Assembly: GCF_000517445.1 (NCBI RefSeq)
Contig: NZ_CP006965.1
Location: 1,588,681-1,652,680 of the forward strand
DNA from: Thermococcus paralvinellae
GTDB lineage: Archaea > Methanobacteriota_B > Thermococci > Thermococcales > Thermococcaceae
DNA: 64,000 nt
Direction of reading: 5' to 3'
In this document: piece by piece, positions 38,438-47,846 of the stretch
Layout: each line of letters opens with the position of its first letter
Numbering within the stretch: position 1 is the stretch's first letter
Translations under genes and position numbers: made by a program
Notes under the pieces: model-generated
What the model saw: only the letters and a program-made list of their open reading frames with translations
Told to the model about the DNA's origin: nothing
Databases searched by the model: none

Positions 38438-40207
38438 TCAGGTATTCAAATGTGCATCAAACTCTTTGCTCTTTCCAAAGTCAGCATAGCTTTTATCCAG
38501 GCGCTTGCTCACATAAGGACCGTCTTTTCTATAACCGAACTTTCTGTAATATTCTCTAACACCAACGCCGCTGATGACAAGCATCTTCTTGACATCAAAC
38601 TCCTCTCTCGCTATTCTCTCCGCCTCTGCCAAAAGCTCCCTTCCATATCCTCTGTGTTGCCACTCGTATTTAGGTTTGCCTCCAATTGGCACCAGCGGAC
38701 CGTAAACGTGAAGCTCTCTAACAATTGCTGATGGTACTCTGTTGATTTCTTTACGGTGAGCTTTTTCGCTTGGAATCCTCAACCTAAGGAAGCCTATGAG
38801 AATGTCATTCTTAACATCCTCAAAGCTGAGGAAAATTTCTCTGCCCTCGCTTGCCTCATAGTCCTCTCTCAAAAGCTTTATATGCTCAACTTCTGGCTGA
38901 ATTCCAAACTTCTGCATCACATGACCGACTTCTCTGAATCTAATCTCTCTTGGCCTTATGCCTCTCTTGATGAGCTCGTTGAAGACGAGCTGTCCTAAGT
39001 TGGAGTGCTTAACCCCAGCAGCAATTAGAGGAACGGGGATGTCTCTTTGGATTCTCATAACGCGAACCCACTTTGGAATTATCTTGTAAACCTCAACAAG
39101 GAGCTCAACTGCTTCTTCAGTAGTGTATGGCCTATACTTGCCTTCTTTGTACCACTTGTACAGGATTGTATCCTCCGTTACAAGCGTCGGATAAATCTTC
39201 AGCATATCTGGTTTAAAGCGAGAATCTTCAAAGATTATCTGGAAGGCCTTTAAATCTCTCTCAAAGTTGCTTCCCGGCAACCCGGGCATCATATGGTAGT
39301 TTATTTTAAGTCCAGCATCCTTCAAAAGCTGAGTCGCTCTAACAACGTCTTCAACAGTATGCCCTCTCTTAACTCTCTCATATATGAAGTTGAAAACAGT
39401 TTGAACACCAAGCTCTACTCTTGTAGTACCAAAGGCGAGCATTCTATCAATGTGTCTCTCAAAAGACCAATCTGGACGAGTTTCAATAGTCAAGCCGACC
39501 ATTCTGACCTTTGCCTTCTCATTCTTTCTCTGCTCGTCTTCGAGGTAATAGTACTTTTTCTTATGAGTTCTCTCCCAAGCGGCTTTAAACTTCGGGTCTT
39601 CATCAAATACCGAGTAGTCTTTTTTAACTAAAACCCTAATCAGCTTTTCCTCAAGGTTCTCTATGTCCTTAAAGTAAGGAAAGTCATTCATTGCCTTAAA
39701 TGCATTTTTTATGAACCATTCTTGATAATCCAAGTCCATTGCTGGAAATGTTCCGCCTTGAATAATCACTTCAACCTTATCAATGTCATGTCCTATGTCA
39801 TAGAGTTGCTTTAAACGGCGGAGCATGATTATGTAAGGGTGATAAGCACTTTGAATTGCTCTCAAAGCTGACGGTTCTTTTCCAGTGTAGCTCTGCGGCG
39901 AACCTTCAGTAGGGCCTCCAGGACAATAAATGCATCTGCCATGAGGACATGGAAAAGGCTTTGTCATCATTGCAACAACTGCAACACCGCTTATTGTTCT
40001 CGTGGGCTTCTTCTTAAGGAAATCTTTGAACTTCTCCCTATCCTCCTTGGTCATAACTCTCAAGATGTCAGCGTTACCGGGAAGCTTGCTCAAATGATAT
40101 TTTCTCGCAACTCTAACCTTAACCTTGTTTAATTCCTCTCTGCTTTTAATCTCACCCGAAATTATCATCTGAGCGATTTCCTCGCAGGCTTTTCTGTAAG
40201 CATCCAT
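38438..40207 (-). CDS. elp3: Elp3-like tRNA uridine C5-carboxymethyl enzyme
   Basis: About 589 residues. A radical SAM domain carries CPHGRCIYCPGG near residue 92, GGTFPAMDLDYQEWFI and EGSPQSYTGKEPSA. The C-terminal GNAT acetyltransferase domain (about 440-585) contains WQHRGYGRELLAEAERIA, an acetyl-CoA binding pattern. It modifies wobble uridines in tRNA; archaea use it without the other Elongator subunits. The start at 40207 follows GAGGTGTGAGG. Confidence 0.95.
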   Translation of the reverse strand: MDAYRKACEEIAQMIISGEIKSREELNKVKVRVARKYHLSKLPGNADILRVMTKEDREKFKDFLKKKPTRTISGVAVVAMMTKPFPCPHGRCIYCPGGPTEGSPQSYTGKEPSALRAIQSAYHPYIIMLRRLKQLYDIGHDIDKVEVIIQGGTFPAMDLDYQEWFIKNAFKAMNDFPYFKDIENLEEKLIRVLVKKDYSVFDEDPKFKAAWERTHKKKYYYLEDEQRKNEKAKVRMVGLTIETRPDWSFERHIDRMLAFGTTRVELGVQTVFNFIYERVKRGHTVEDVVRATQLLKDAGLKINYHMMPGLPGSNFERDLKAFQIIFEDSRFKPDMLKIYPTLVTEDTILYKWYKEGKYRPYTTEEAVELLVEVYKIIPKWVRVMRIQRDIPVPLIAAGVKHSNLGQLVFNELIKRGIRPREIRFREVGHVMQKFGIQPEVEHIKLLREDYEASEGREIFLSFEDVKNDILIGFLRLRIPSEKAHRKEINRVPSAIVRELHVYGPLVPIGGKPKYEWQHRGYGRELLAEAERIAREEFDVKKMLVISGVGVREYYRKFGYRKDGPYVSKRLDKSYADFGKSKEFDAHLNT

Positions 40208-40315
40208 TATCCTCACACCTCTAAAGTCTCACCCTTTGGTTTAAGGAAAGCGAGTTAGCTTAAAAAGGTTGTCAGTTTATATCCACTTAGTAAATAATTT
40301 GGCTGGTGAATGAAA

Positions 40316-41074
40316 ATGGCGAGCAGAGACGAGATTGTAAGCTTTCTCGATGAGTATTTGAACATAAAAGCCTTCCCGGACAAATCAAAAAACGGTCTCC
40401 AGGTTGAAGGGAAGAGCGAAGTTAACACAATAGCCTTTGCCGTCGATGCATGCTTAGATACTTTTGTAAAAGCAAAAGCATTCAAGGCTGACATGATAAT
40501 AGTCCATCACGGCATAGTCTGGGGAGGAGTTGATTATATAACGGGACTCATTCAGAAGAGGCTCAAGTTCCTCCTCGAGAATGATATAAACCTCTACGTT
40601 GCCCATGTTCCCTTAGATGCCCACCCAGAAGTTGGAAACAACGCCCAACTTTTAAAGCTCCTCGATTTAGAGCCTAAAGAGCCTTTCGGAGACTATGGAG
40701 GTGTTACAATCGGATTTATCGGCGAATTTGAAGAGCCAAAGCCTCTGCCGCTGATAGCTCAAATTTTGGTGGAAAAACTAAAAATTGACTATGTGAAGAG
40801 CTATGAGTTCGGAAGGCAGGAAATCAAAAGGGTAGGAGTCATAAGCGGAGCTGGAGGATTTGCAATTGAAGAAGCTGTGAAAAAGAATGTTGATTTGTTC
40901 ATAACGGGCGAGTTCACTCATGGAAACTACAGAACAGCTGAAGACCTAAGGCTGAGTGTTCTCGCAGCTGGACATTATGCAACAGAAACTTTAGGTGTTA
41001 AGGCACTAATGCCCCTCCTAAGAGAAAAGTTTGAAGTTAAGACAGTCTTCATTGATAATCCTACTGGTCTTTGA
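40316..41074 (+). CDS. NIF3-like dinuclear metal-centre protein
   Basis: About 252 residues of the NIF3/YbgI family. Metal ligands appear in VHHGIVWGG near residue 61, AHVPLDAHPEVGNN near residue 97 and the C-terminal ITGEFTHGNYR and AGHYATETLGV. Some members act as GTP cyclohydrolase-like or phosphoesterase-type hydrolases; the substrate here is not known. The start at 40316 is set by GGTGA at 40305. It overlaps the convergent gene at 41061 by 14 bases. Confidence 0.85.
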   Translation: MASRDEIVSFLDEYLNIKAFPDKSKNGLQVEGKSEVNTIAFAVDACLDTFVKAKAFKADMIIVHHGIVWGGVDYITGLIQKRLKFLLENDINLYVAHVPLDAHPEVGNNAQLLKLLDLEPKEPFGDYGGVTIGFIGEFEEPKPLPLIAQILVEKLKIDYVKSYEFGRQEIKRVGVISGAGGFAIEEAVKKNVDLFITGEFTHGNYRTAEDLRLSVLAAGHYATETLGVKALMPLLREKFEVKTVFIDNPTGL

Positions 41075-41450
41075 CTTTTAAACTTTCTTTTAATGTTGAG
41101 AGAAAGCCATCAGGCTTAACAAGAATTAGTTCAACCCCTAATTCATCTTTAACATATTCTTCAACCCAGCTTCTACTTAAAGGGTCATTGTTAAAAGGAT
41201 AAACTATCACAAGCCTATTAAATCCAGCTCTTTTAGCTTTCACAGCATTGTATAGGATGCGCTGCTTTATCCACTTATAGGAGTTTTCGAATTCGACTGC
41301 TAGGACTTTTCCATCCTCCTTGAGAATTACCAAGTCAATCCTGCTTCCATCTTTACTTCGAAACTCTCTAACTGCTCTGAACCCATGGAGAGCACAGAGT
41401 TCCTCAGCTTCTTTTAGAAGAGATTTAACTTTAATTTCTAAAACCTCCAA
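41061..41450 (-). CDS. Possible PD-(D/E)XK-like nuclease-fold protein, start uncertain
   Basis: 129 residues in the longest reading. SKDGSRIDLVILKEDGKVLAVEFENSY has an Asp and a Glu-x-Glu spaced as in restriction-endonuclease-like folds, and alternating strand/helix patterns follow. The apparent start is a TTG at 41450, which overlaps a strong GGAGGT. The codon at ideal distance from that SD is AUU at 41435-41433, and there is no ATG or GTG nearby. The gene begins 13 bases after the AlaRS stop. The function is unproven. Confidence 0.55.
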   Translation of the reverse strand: MEVLEIKVKSLLKEAEELCALHGFRAVREFRSKDGSRIDLVILKEDGKVLAVEFENSYKWIKQRILYNAVKAKRAGFNRLVIVYPFNNDPLSRSWVEEYVKDELGVELILVKPDGFLSTLKESLKVKDQ

Positions 41451-41462
41451 AATAAAGATAAA

Positions 41463-44198
41463 TCAAGAGGAGAGCCTCTTCTTAAGCCCCTCCAAAGCTT
41501 CTCTTGCCTTTCTTACATCCTTTATCTTTCCTTGGGCTAAGTCCTTCTTTCCTCCACCGCCACCACCAGCGATTGAAGTTATAACCCTTATAAGCTCGCC
41601 AGCTTTGAAGTCAAGAACATCGCCAACTGCAACGACCACAGCGTTCGTGTCTTCGCTTATAATTGCAATCACTCTATTGGGTTTCTTTAACTTAAGTGCT
41701 GCTTCTCTTAAGTGGTCTAAGTCCCCCTCAACAATATCTCCGATGAACTCAATTTCGCCAATCTTCTCAACTTTGCTCTCAAGCTCGTAAACGAGAAGCT
41801 TAGCCAATTCTTTCTTGAGCTTTTCAACCTCTTTCCTAGCCTGCTTCCATTCCTCAAAGAACTTCTCAGCTGTTTCCGGCAGCTTTTCAGGCGGAACTCT
41901 GAAGACTTCACTCGTCTTCTTTATTATGTCCCTCTCCTTCTGCCACTCTTTTATCGCAGCTTCACCGCATGCGAAGATAATTCTTTCAACCCCATCTTGA
42001 ATCCTCTCAGTTCTAAGTATCTTTATTGGACCGACTAAGCCAGTACTTGGCAAGTGAGTTCCACCACATGCCTGAACATCCCAATCTTCAATCTTAAGAA
42101 CCCTAATGACTCTTCCCGGCACAACTCCACCTTGATAAAGCCTAAAGCCGTACTTCTGTTCTGCCTCTGTTCTCGGTAACCATTCCCAAGTGACTTTTCT
42201 GTCCTCCATGACAACCTTATTAGCAAGCCTCTCTATTTCCTTCAGCTCCTCTTCACTAATGCGCTTGTAGTGAGAAATATCCAACCTCGCCCAATCTGTG
42301 CTCAGCTGTGAACCGGCTTGCCAGACGTGCCTGCCAAGAACCCTCACCAAAGCTCCCATCAGAACGTGGGTTCCAGTATGGTGTCTCATATGCTGGATTC
42401 TTCTCTCCCAGTCGATTTTTCCGTGAACTGTCATTCCTTCTTTAAACTTCTCTGGCTCCTTAACTCTGTGGAGTATCACCTTTCCAACTTTCTGAACCTC
42501 AAAGACTTCGACACCGTTAAGCTCACCAGTGTCATACGGCTGGCCTCCACCCTCTGGATAGAATGCCGTTTTATCAAGAACGACCCACTCATCAATGACC
42601 TTGAGAACTTTAGCATCAAACTCCTTCATGAACGGGTCTTCATAGTAAAGCGTTCTCGTATCTGGCAAATCCCTCACAAGCTCAAAATCAACGATTTGCT
42701 CCTCTTTTTCCTCTTTTGCCGTCTTTTCTGCTTCCTTTGCTACTAAGCTATAGAAGTTGTCGGGTATGTGAACCTTTATACCCTCTTTCTCTGCTATCTC
42801 CTTAACAATCTCTGGCGTTAAGCCGTGGCTCTCGTAGAACAGTATGAGCTTCTCCAGTGGAATTTCGTCTTTGCCTTCTTTCCTAAGCTTCTTAATTTCT
42901 CTTCTGACCAAATCGGAGCCTCTCTTAAGGGTTTCTTGATATCTCTTCTCTTCCACGTTAATCATGTCCAAAATGACATCTTTCATCTCCTTGAACTCTG
43001 GGAATGTTTTGTGAAGGGCTTTTATGTGCATGGCAACGATTTCGCTGAGCGGAATCTCCAAGCCAAGCTCTCTTAAATGCCTGATGCTCTTTCTTATCAA
43101 CAAACGAGCAAGGTAACCAGCTTTAACGTTTGAAGGAACAACTCCATCAGCCAGCATGAAAGTTAAGGCCTTTGTGTGGTCAGCTATTGCATAGATAAGC
43201 TCGTAGGGTCTTATAAGCCTTTCAAGTTCCTCAACGCTTATCCCAACTCTGCTCGCAACTTCTCTTCTCAAAACTTTGAGGTCACCCATGTCCTCGATGT
43301 CAAACATTCCAGCCAGCCTTGAATTTTCCATTAAAATCCTGTCGTCAATTTTCTCAATGCCAGCCATTCTCTTGAGGGGTTCAATGACATAACCTAAGAC
43401 AGCATCGTAAGCCGTTGGAGTACCTTGACTCATCCAAACCAATCTTTCAAGACCGTAACCTGTATCAACGACCTTAGTATCCATTGGAACATATCTATCG
43501 CCTTTGATGATTACAACTTGGTCATCCGGAGTTCCAGGAGGTGCTAGCTTATACTGCATAAACACAAGAGTAGCAACCTCTAAACCTCTATAAAGGACTT
43601 CAAAAGCTGGTCCAGCGTTTCCTCCACCTGCCCATGGGTTCTCTTTGAAAGTTATGTCTTCAGGCTTCATCTTCAGATCCTTGGTGAAGAACTTGAAAGC
43701 AAGTTCGACAGTCTCATCCATCCAGTATACCGGCTTGCCTGGATAGTTGAAGGCATGATGTGCCATCATCTCAAATATCGTAAAGTGTCTCCCGGTTATT
43801 CCAACGTTATCAATGTCTGTGAACCTTATTGAAGGCTGGGAAATTGTGAGCGGATTTGCTGGAGGATCAGCTTCTCCGCTGATGACCCAAGGTTGGAAGT
43901 CCATAATGCTTGCCCCAACAAGGAGAACATCATCTCTCCATCTAGGCAGAACTGGATATCTCTTAACCCTTCCGTGCCCATGTCTCTCGAAAAAGCTCAA
44001 GAATGCCTCTCTCATTTCATCAAGCGTGTATTTCTTTGGAATGCCCGGCTTTCCTATGAACTGATACTCATCACACGGAGGATCTCCACAGGTCTCTCTG
44101 TCTGGATCGAGCGTCCAGAAAGGTTTTCCACAGACTTTACAGGTCTTCCTTATCCATCCTTCCTCTTTAAACATCCTCGTTGTCATATCCATTGACAT
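41463..44198 (-). CDS. alaS: Alanyl-tRNA synthetase
   Basis: Charges tRNA-Ala and edits errors. About 911 residues. An archaea-type N-terminal Cys-rich extension ([13 protein letters not shown] ... CGDPPC) precedes the class II core. Editing-domain motifs RHHTGTHVL and CGGTH and a C-terminal DHHA1 domain with the [13 protein letters not shown] glycine run follow. The start at 44198 follows GGGTGAT; the GTG at 44207 is inside the SD. The C-Ala region shares this domain with the editing protein at 21127. Confidence 0.96.
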   Translation of the reverse strand: MSMDMTTRMFKEEGWIRKTCKVCGKPFWTLDPDRETCGDPPCDEYQFIGKPGIPKKYTLDEMREAFLSFFERHGHGRVKRYPVLPRWRDDVLLVGASIMDFQPWVISGEADPPANPLTISQPSIRFTDIDNVGITGRHFTIFEMMAHHAFNYPGKPVYWMDETVELAFKFFTKDLKMKPEDITFKENPWAGGGNAGPAFEVLYRGLEVATLVFMQYKLAPPGTPDDQVVIIKGDRYVPMDTKVVDTGYGLERLVWMSQGTPTAYDAVLGYVIEPLKRMAGIEKIDDRILMENSRLAGMFDIEDMGDLKVLRREVASRVGISVEELERLIRPYELIYAIADHTKALTFMLADGVVPSNVKAGYLARLLIRKSIRHLRELGLEIPLSEIVAMHIKALHKTFPEFKEMKDVILDMINVEEKRYQETLKRGSDLVRREIKKLRKEGKDEIPLEKLILFYESHGLTPEIVKEIAEKEGIKVHIPDNFYSLVAKEAEKTAKEEKEEQIVDFELVRDLPDTRTLYYEDPFMKEFDAKVLKVIDEWVVLDKTAFYPEGGGQPYDTGELNGVEVFEVQKVGKVILHRVKEPEKFKEGMTVHGKIDWERRIQHMRHHTGTHVLMGALVRVLGRHVWQAGSQLSTDWARLDISHYKRISEEELKEIERLANKVVMEDRKVTWEWLPRTEAEQKYGFRLYQGGVVPGRVIRVLKIEDWDVQACGGTHLPSTGLVGPIKILRTERIQDGVERIIFACGEAAIKEWQKERDIIKKTSEVFRVPPEKLPETAEKFFEEWKQARKEVEKLKKELAKLLVYELESKVEKIGEIEFIGDIVEGDLDHLREAALKLKKPNRVIAIISEDTNAVVVAVGDVLDFKAGELIRVITSIAGGGGGGKKDLAQGKIKDVRKAREALEGLKKRLSS

Positions 44199-44466
44199 TT
44201 TAATCACCCTTCCAAAATTAACAATAAAAAGTACTCACCTTAAAAACAACAGAAAAGTGGAGTTATATTAAGTTTACTCATTTCTGTTCTCAATTATTAT
44301 GATAATTAGGAACTTCATATTTTTGAACATCTCTGTGAGTTGTTTGGTTTTCAATGATGAGCTTATAAATCTTTATCCTAACTCTTAGCTGGGTATTAAG
44401 TTCTATTATTCCAATTTCCTCAACAAATTCTTTGCATAATCCCTTCTTTTAAGGCATGAATAAAAT

Positions 44467-44524
44467 CGGTCAGACCCGCGAAACTTCATCACTAATTCAG
44501 GGGGCTCCAGACTCATCATTCCTT
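44467..44524 (-). ncRNA. C/D box guide RNA with two guides
   Basis: All four boxes match consensus on the minus strand: C box ATGATGA (44519-44513), a 12-nt guide GTCTGGAGCCCC, D' box CTGA (44500-44497), linker ATTA, C' box GTGATGA (44492-44486), a 12-nt guide AGTTTCGCGGGT, and D box CTGA (44473-44470). Guide lengths and spacing are those of archaeal 2'-O-methylation guides. By the N+5 rule the guides point to a C in GGGGCUCCAGAC and a G in ACCCGCGAAACU. A TATA box lies at the right distance upstream. Targets were not searched. Confidence 0.87.
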
Positions 44525-44549
44525 GTATCCTCCATTTGTGTGATTGTCC

Positions 44550-44560
44550 TTATATATTAA
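44550..44560 (-). promoter_or_regulatory. TATA promoter of the C/D box RNA
   Basis: TTAATATATAAGG on the minus strand ends about 30 bases before the C box, so transcription would begin about 5-10 bases before the RNA's first box. Confidence 0.65.
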
Positions 44561-44722
44561 CTTTGTTCCTCGTTTCATTTTTCACATAATTAAAAATTAA
44601 AATAAAACTTGCCATATACAAAGCAATGTAAAAATTACTTGAGTTAAACTTCAACAATTAGCCAAAATCCTTAAATATTTTGCCGATACTAATATAGTTC
44701 CGTAAAGTACATTAGTGCAGTA

Positions 44723-44746
44723 ATACTCTACTTTATAGTACAGTAT
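44723..44746 (+). promoter_or_regulatory. 24-bp palindromic operator over the symporter promoter
   Basis: The arms are ATACTCTACT and AGTACAGTAT around TTAT; they are complementary at every position but one. The centre CTTTATAGT is also a plausible TATA box, about 50 bases before the ATG. A related half-site, AGTGCAGTAAT, lies just upstream at 44714-44724. An alternative TATA box is CTTAAATATT near 44670. Binding here would block transcription; an Lrp-type regulator is a guess. Confidence 0.6.
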
Positions 44747-44783
44747 AGTTCAGAAGAAACCTAAATAGTTTGGAGGTGTCTAT

Positions 44784-46331
44784 ATGGGAGCCATAATGGA
44801 ATTTATTAATTGGCTGGATGGCATGGTTTGGGGTCCTCCCATAATGATTTTGCTTGTTGGTACAGGGCTCTTCCTCACTATAGTCCTAAAGGGAATTCAG
44901 TTTCGCAGACTTGGATGGTCAATTAGATTTACCCTCTTTGAGGGGAGAAAAAAGCAAGGTGAAGGTGACATTACACCATTCCAAGCATTAATGGCAACTA
45001 TAGCTGGAACAGTAGGTATTGGAAACATAGCCGGTGTCGCAACTGCAATTCACCTTGGTGGTCCTGGAGCACTGTTCTGGATGTGGGTTACAGCATTGGT
45101 CGGTATGGCAACCAGATACTCAGAGGGTCTCTTGGGTGTTGCATTCAGAAGCAAGCTGCCAGATGGGACAATGATAGGTGGAACTTTCAACTTCCTTGAG
45201 AGAGGTCTTGCAGAAGAAAAAATATCACCAACAGCAAGATATCTTGCCGCAGGATTTACATTGCTATTTGCGATCTTCATTGGCTACGAAGCTCTTAGAC
45301 TAGGTGGAGGTCTCAAGATTTTAGCAATAATAATTGCACTGCTCTTTGCACTGTTGGCACTAGCCCTCTTGAATGAAAACTCACTTCCAAAGCTTGGAAA
45401 GACCCTTGCAATATTATTTGCACTATTTGCTGCAATCTCAGCATTTGGTATTGGTAACATGACACAGGCAAACTCACTGGCATTGGGAATGAAGGTTGCA
45501 TTTAACGTTCCAGAATGGGCAAGTGGAGCATTCTTCGCGTTCCTGACGTTCATAGTTATCGTTGGTGGAATTAAGAGAATTGGTGAGGTTGCAGAGGCTT
45601 TAGTTCCATTTATGGCAATAATCTACTTCCTCTTCGCAATTGGAGTCTGGATTAAGTTTGCGGGACAATTGCCAAGTGCAATTGCTCTAATCTTCAAGGA
45701 CGCATTCACTGGAAGCGCAGTGGCTGGTGGTGCAGTTGGTACAACCATAAGGTGGGGTGTGGCAAGAGGTCTGTTCTCCAACGAGGCTGGACTTGGTACG
45801 GCAACACTTGCCCACGCAGCTGCAAGAACAGATCACCCATCAAGACAGGCTCACGTTGCCATGCTTGGACCGTTCATTGACACGCTCATTATCTGTTCAC
45901 TTACCGGAATTTCAATCGTAGCAACAGGTGCTTGGCAAACGGACAAGACAAGTACAGCATTGACACAGGAAGCATTTGCAAGAGCCTTTGGACACATCGG
46001 TGAGATAATGGTTGTTATCGGTGTCATACTCTTCGCATATTCAACAGTCTTAGCATGGTCATTCTACGGAAGGCAGAACATCATGTATCTAGCTAAGTGG
46101 ATTGAAGGCGATCCAGAGAAGTTCGCAAAGCTTTATCCAAAACTTCACCTAGTATACAACCTGCTCTTCGTTGTGTTCATATACATCGGTGCAACAACAG
46201 TCCTAGAAAACGTCTGGACATTCTCGGATATGATGAACGGTCTGATGGCAATACCAAACTTAATCGGTCTAATACTGCTTTACACAGTCATTAAGAGGTA
46301 TACCGACGAGTTCGTCACAGCGAATCCATGA
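44784..46331 (+). CDS. AGCS-family sodium:alanine (or glycine) symporter
   Basis: 515 residues with about eleven transmembrane helices. GTVGIGNIAGVATAIHLGGPGALFWMW near residue 72 is the family signature, and FSNEAGLGTATLAHAAA near residue 332 is a substrate/Na+ region. It imports alanine, glycine or possibly their D-forms with Na+. GGAGGTG precedes the ATG by 6 bases. T-rich sequence follows the stop at 46338-46372 and may terminate some transcripts. The class III PLP enzyme gene comes next, suggesting joint amino acid use. Confidence 0.93.
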   Translation: MGAIMEFINWLDGMVWGPPIMILLVGTGLFLTIVLKGIQFRRLGWSIRFTLFEGRKKQGEGDITPFQALMATIAGTVGIGNIAGVATAIHLGGPGALFWMWVTALVGMATRYSEGLLGVAFRSKLPDGTMIGGTFNFLERGLAEEKISPTARYLAAGFTLLFAIFIGYEALRLGGGLKILAIIIALLFALLALALLNENSLPKLGKTLAILFALFAAISAFGIGNMTQANSLALGMKVAFNVPEWASGAFFAFLTFIVIVGGIKRIGEVAEALVPFMAIIYFLFAIGVWIKFAGQLPSAIALIFKDAFTGSAVAGGAVGTTIRWGVARGLFSNEAGLGTATLAHAAARTDHPSRQAHVAMLGPFIDTLIICSLTGISIVATGAWQTDKTSTALTQEAFARAFGHIGEIMVVIGVILFAYSTVLAWSFYGRQNIMYLAKWIEGDPEKFAKLYPKLHLVYNLLFVVFIYIGATTVLENVWTFSDMMNGLMAIPNLIGLILLYTVIKRYTDEFVTANP

Positions 46332-46416
46332 ACTTAGTTTTCCATTTTTCTTCTTTTTGATTTTTAGTTTTAACCCAGAAAAGCTTGGATTGGAAATACA
46401 AATTTGAGGTGATTTT

Positions 46417-47799
46417 ATGACTTTTAATGAATTTCCAAAGATAGTTGTTAAACCTCCGGGACCAAAGGCAAAAGAGCTGATTGAGAGGGAAAAGAAGGTT
46501 ATCTCTTCTGGCCTCGGTGTTAAACTTTTTCCCGTTGTACCAGAGAGAGGACATGGAGCATTAATAGAGGATGTTGATGGGAATGTTTTCATTGACTTCT
46601 TAGCTGGAGCCGCTGCAGCTTCAACAGGCTATGCTCATCCCAAGCTTGTAAATGAAGTTCAAGAGCAGGTAGCAAAGATTCAGCACTCCATGATAGGCTA
46701 TACTTACAGCAAAAGAGCTATTGAAGTTGCCGAAATTTTAGCAGAAAAAGCTCCAATTGAAAATCCAAAGATACTCTTTGGCCTGAGCGGGAGTGACGCA
46801 ATGGATTTGACTATGAAGGTTGCCCGCTTTGCCACAAGGAAGCCATGGTTCATAGCATTCATTGGAGCTTATCATGGGCAAACTTATGGAGCCACATCAA
46901 TAGCCGCATTCCAGAGCTCCCAGAAGAGGGGATTCTCACCTCTAGTACCTAATGTCGTGTGGATTCCATATCCCAATCCATATCGTAACATTTGGGGAAT
47001 TAATGGGTATGAAGAGCCCGATGAACTAATAAACCACTTTTTGGATTATCTTGAGAACTACGTTTTAGCCCATGTAGTTCCTCCAGATGAAGTTGCTGTT
47101 CTAATAGCGGAGCCAATTCAAGGCGATGCCGGGATAGTTGTTCCACCGGAGAACTTTTTCAAAGAGCTGAAGAAAGTTTTAGATGAACACGGCATTCTCT
47201 TGGCGATGGATGAAGTTCAAACGGGCATCGGAAGGACTGGAAAATGGTTTGCAACAGAGTGGTTTAAGATAAAGCCTGACTTCATTTCCTTTGGAAAGGG
47301 AGTTGCCAGTGGAATGGGGCTGAGCGGAGTTATAGGGAAGGCTGAGCTAATGGATATGACAAGCGGTTCTGCTTTGCTCACACCAGCAGCAAATCCAGTG
47401 ATTTCAGCGGCAGCCTATGCTACGTTGAAAATAATTGAGGAAGAAAAGGTTATTGAGAACGCTCAAAAGGTTGGAGCATTCATAATGAAACGCTTAAAAG
47501 AGATGCAGGAAAAGTATGATGTTATTGGCGACGTTAGAGGAAAAGGACTGATGATTGGCGTTGAAATCGTTAAGCCAGATGACAAACCAGACCCGGAGCT
47601 AACTGGGAAGATATGCTGGAGAGCCTTTGAACTCGGCTTAATTCTGCCGAGCTATGGAATGTTTGGAAATGTCATCAGAATTACACCTCCACTAGTTATA
47701 ACCGAAGGAGTAGCAGAGAAAGGATTAGAGATTATGGAGCAAGCTTTGAAAGATGCATTGGCCGGAAAAGTTACTCACAAAGTTGTTACTTGGCACTGA
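46417..47799 (+). CDS. Class III PLP enzyme: aminotransferase or amino acid racemase
   Basis: 460 residues of the 4-aminobutyrate/ornithine aminotransferase fold type I group. The PLP Lys is in FISFGKGVASG near residue 291, with GAYHGQTYG, the Asp in LLAMDEVQTGIGRTGKW, and RGKGLMIGVE. In Pyrococcus several close relatives have been shown to be amino acid racemases (broad-range or Ala/Ser types) rather than transaminases. The position after an alanine-type symporter favours an enzyme acting on alanine or serine. GAGGTGAT precedes the ATG. The exact reaction cannot be read from sequence. Confidence 0.85.
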   Translation: MTFNEFPKIVVKPPGPKAKELIEREKKVISSGLGVKLFPVVPERGHGALIEDVDGNVFIDFLAGAAAASTGYAHPKLVNEVQEQVAKIQHSMIGYTYSKRAIEVAEILAEKAPIENPKILFGLSGSDAMDLTMKVARFATRKPWFIAFIGAYHGQTYGATSIAAFQSSQKRGFSPLVPNVVWIPYPNPYRNIWGINGYEEPDELINHFLDYLENYVLAHVVPPDEVAVLIAEPIQGDAGIVVPPENFFKELKKVLDEHGILLAMDEVQTGIGRTGKWFATEWFKIKPDFISFGKGVASGMGLSGVIGKAELMDMTSGSALLTPAANPVISAAAYATLKIIEEEKVIENAQKVGAFIMKRLKEMQEKYDVIGDVRGKGLMIGVEIVKPDDKPDPELTGKICWRAFELGLILPSYGMFGNVIRITPPLVITEGVAEKGLEIMEQALKDALAGKVTHKVVTWH

Positions 47800-47846
47800 A
47801 GCGATTTCTTTTTAAGCTTTCTTCCTTCTATTTTTAAGGTGAAACC

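Larger units (their letters stand above)
44220..44783. other. Long intergenic region: AlaRS promoter, C/D box RNA, symporter promoter
   Basis: About 560 bases without a confident protein gene. The minus-strand CTTAATATAAC near 44262-44272 may be the alaS TATA box. 44467-44524 is a C/D box RNA. 44290-44466 (minus) is discussed as possible protein-gene debris. The plus strand from 44660 carries promoter and operator sequences of the symporter gene. Confidence 0.6.

Noticed and set aside
44409-44519. Small frame MMSLEPPELVMKF with an SD-like GGAGG
   Set aside because: The first 50 bases are fully explained by the four boxes and two guides of a C/D RNA.
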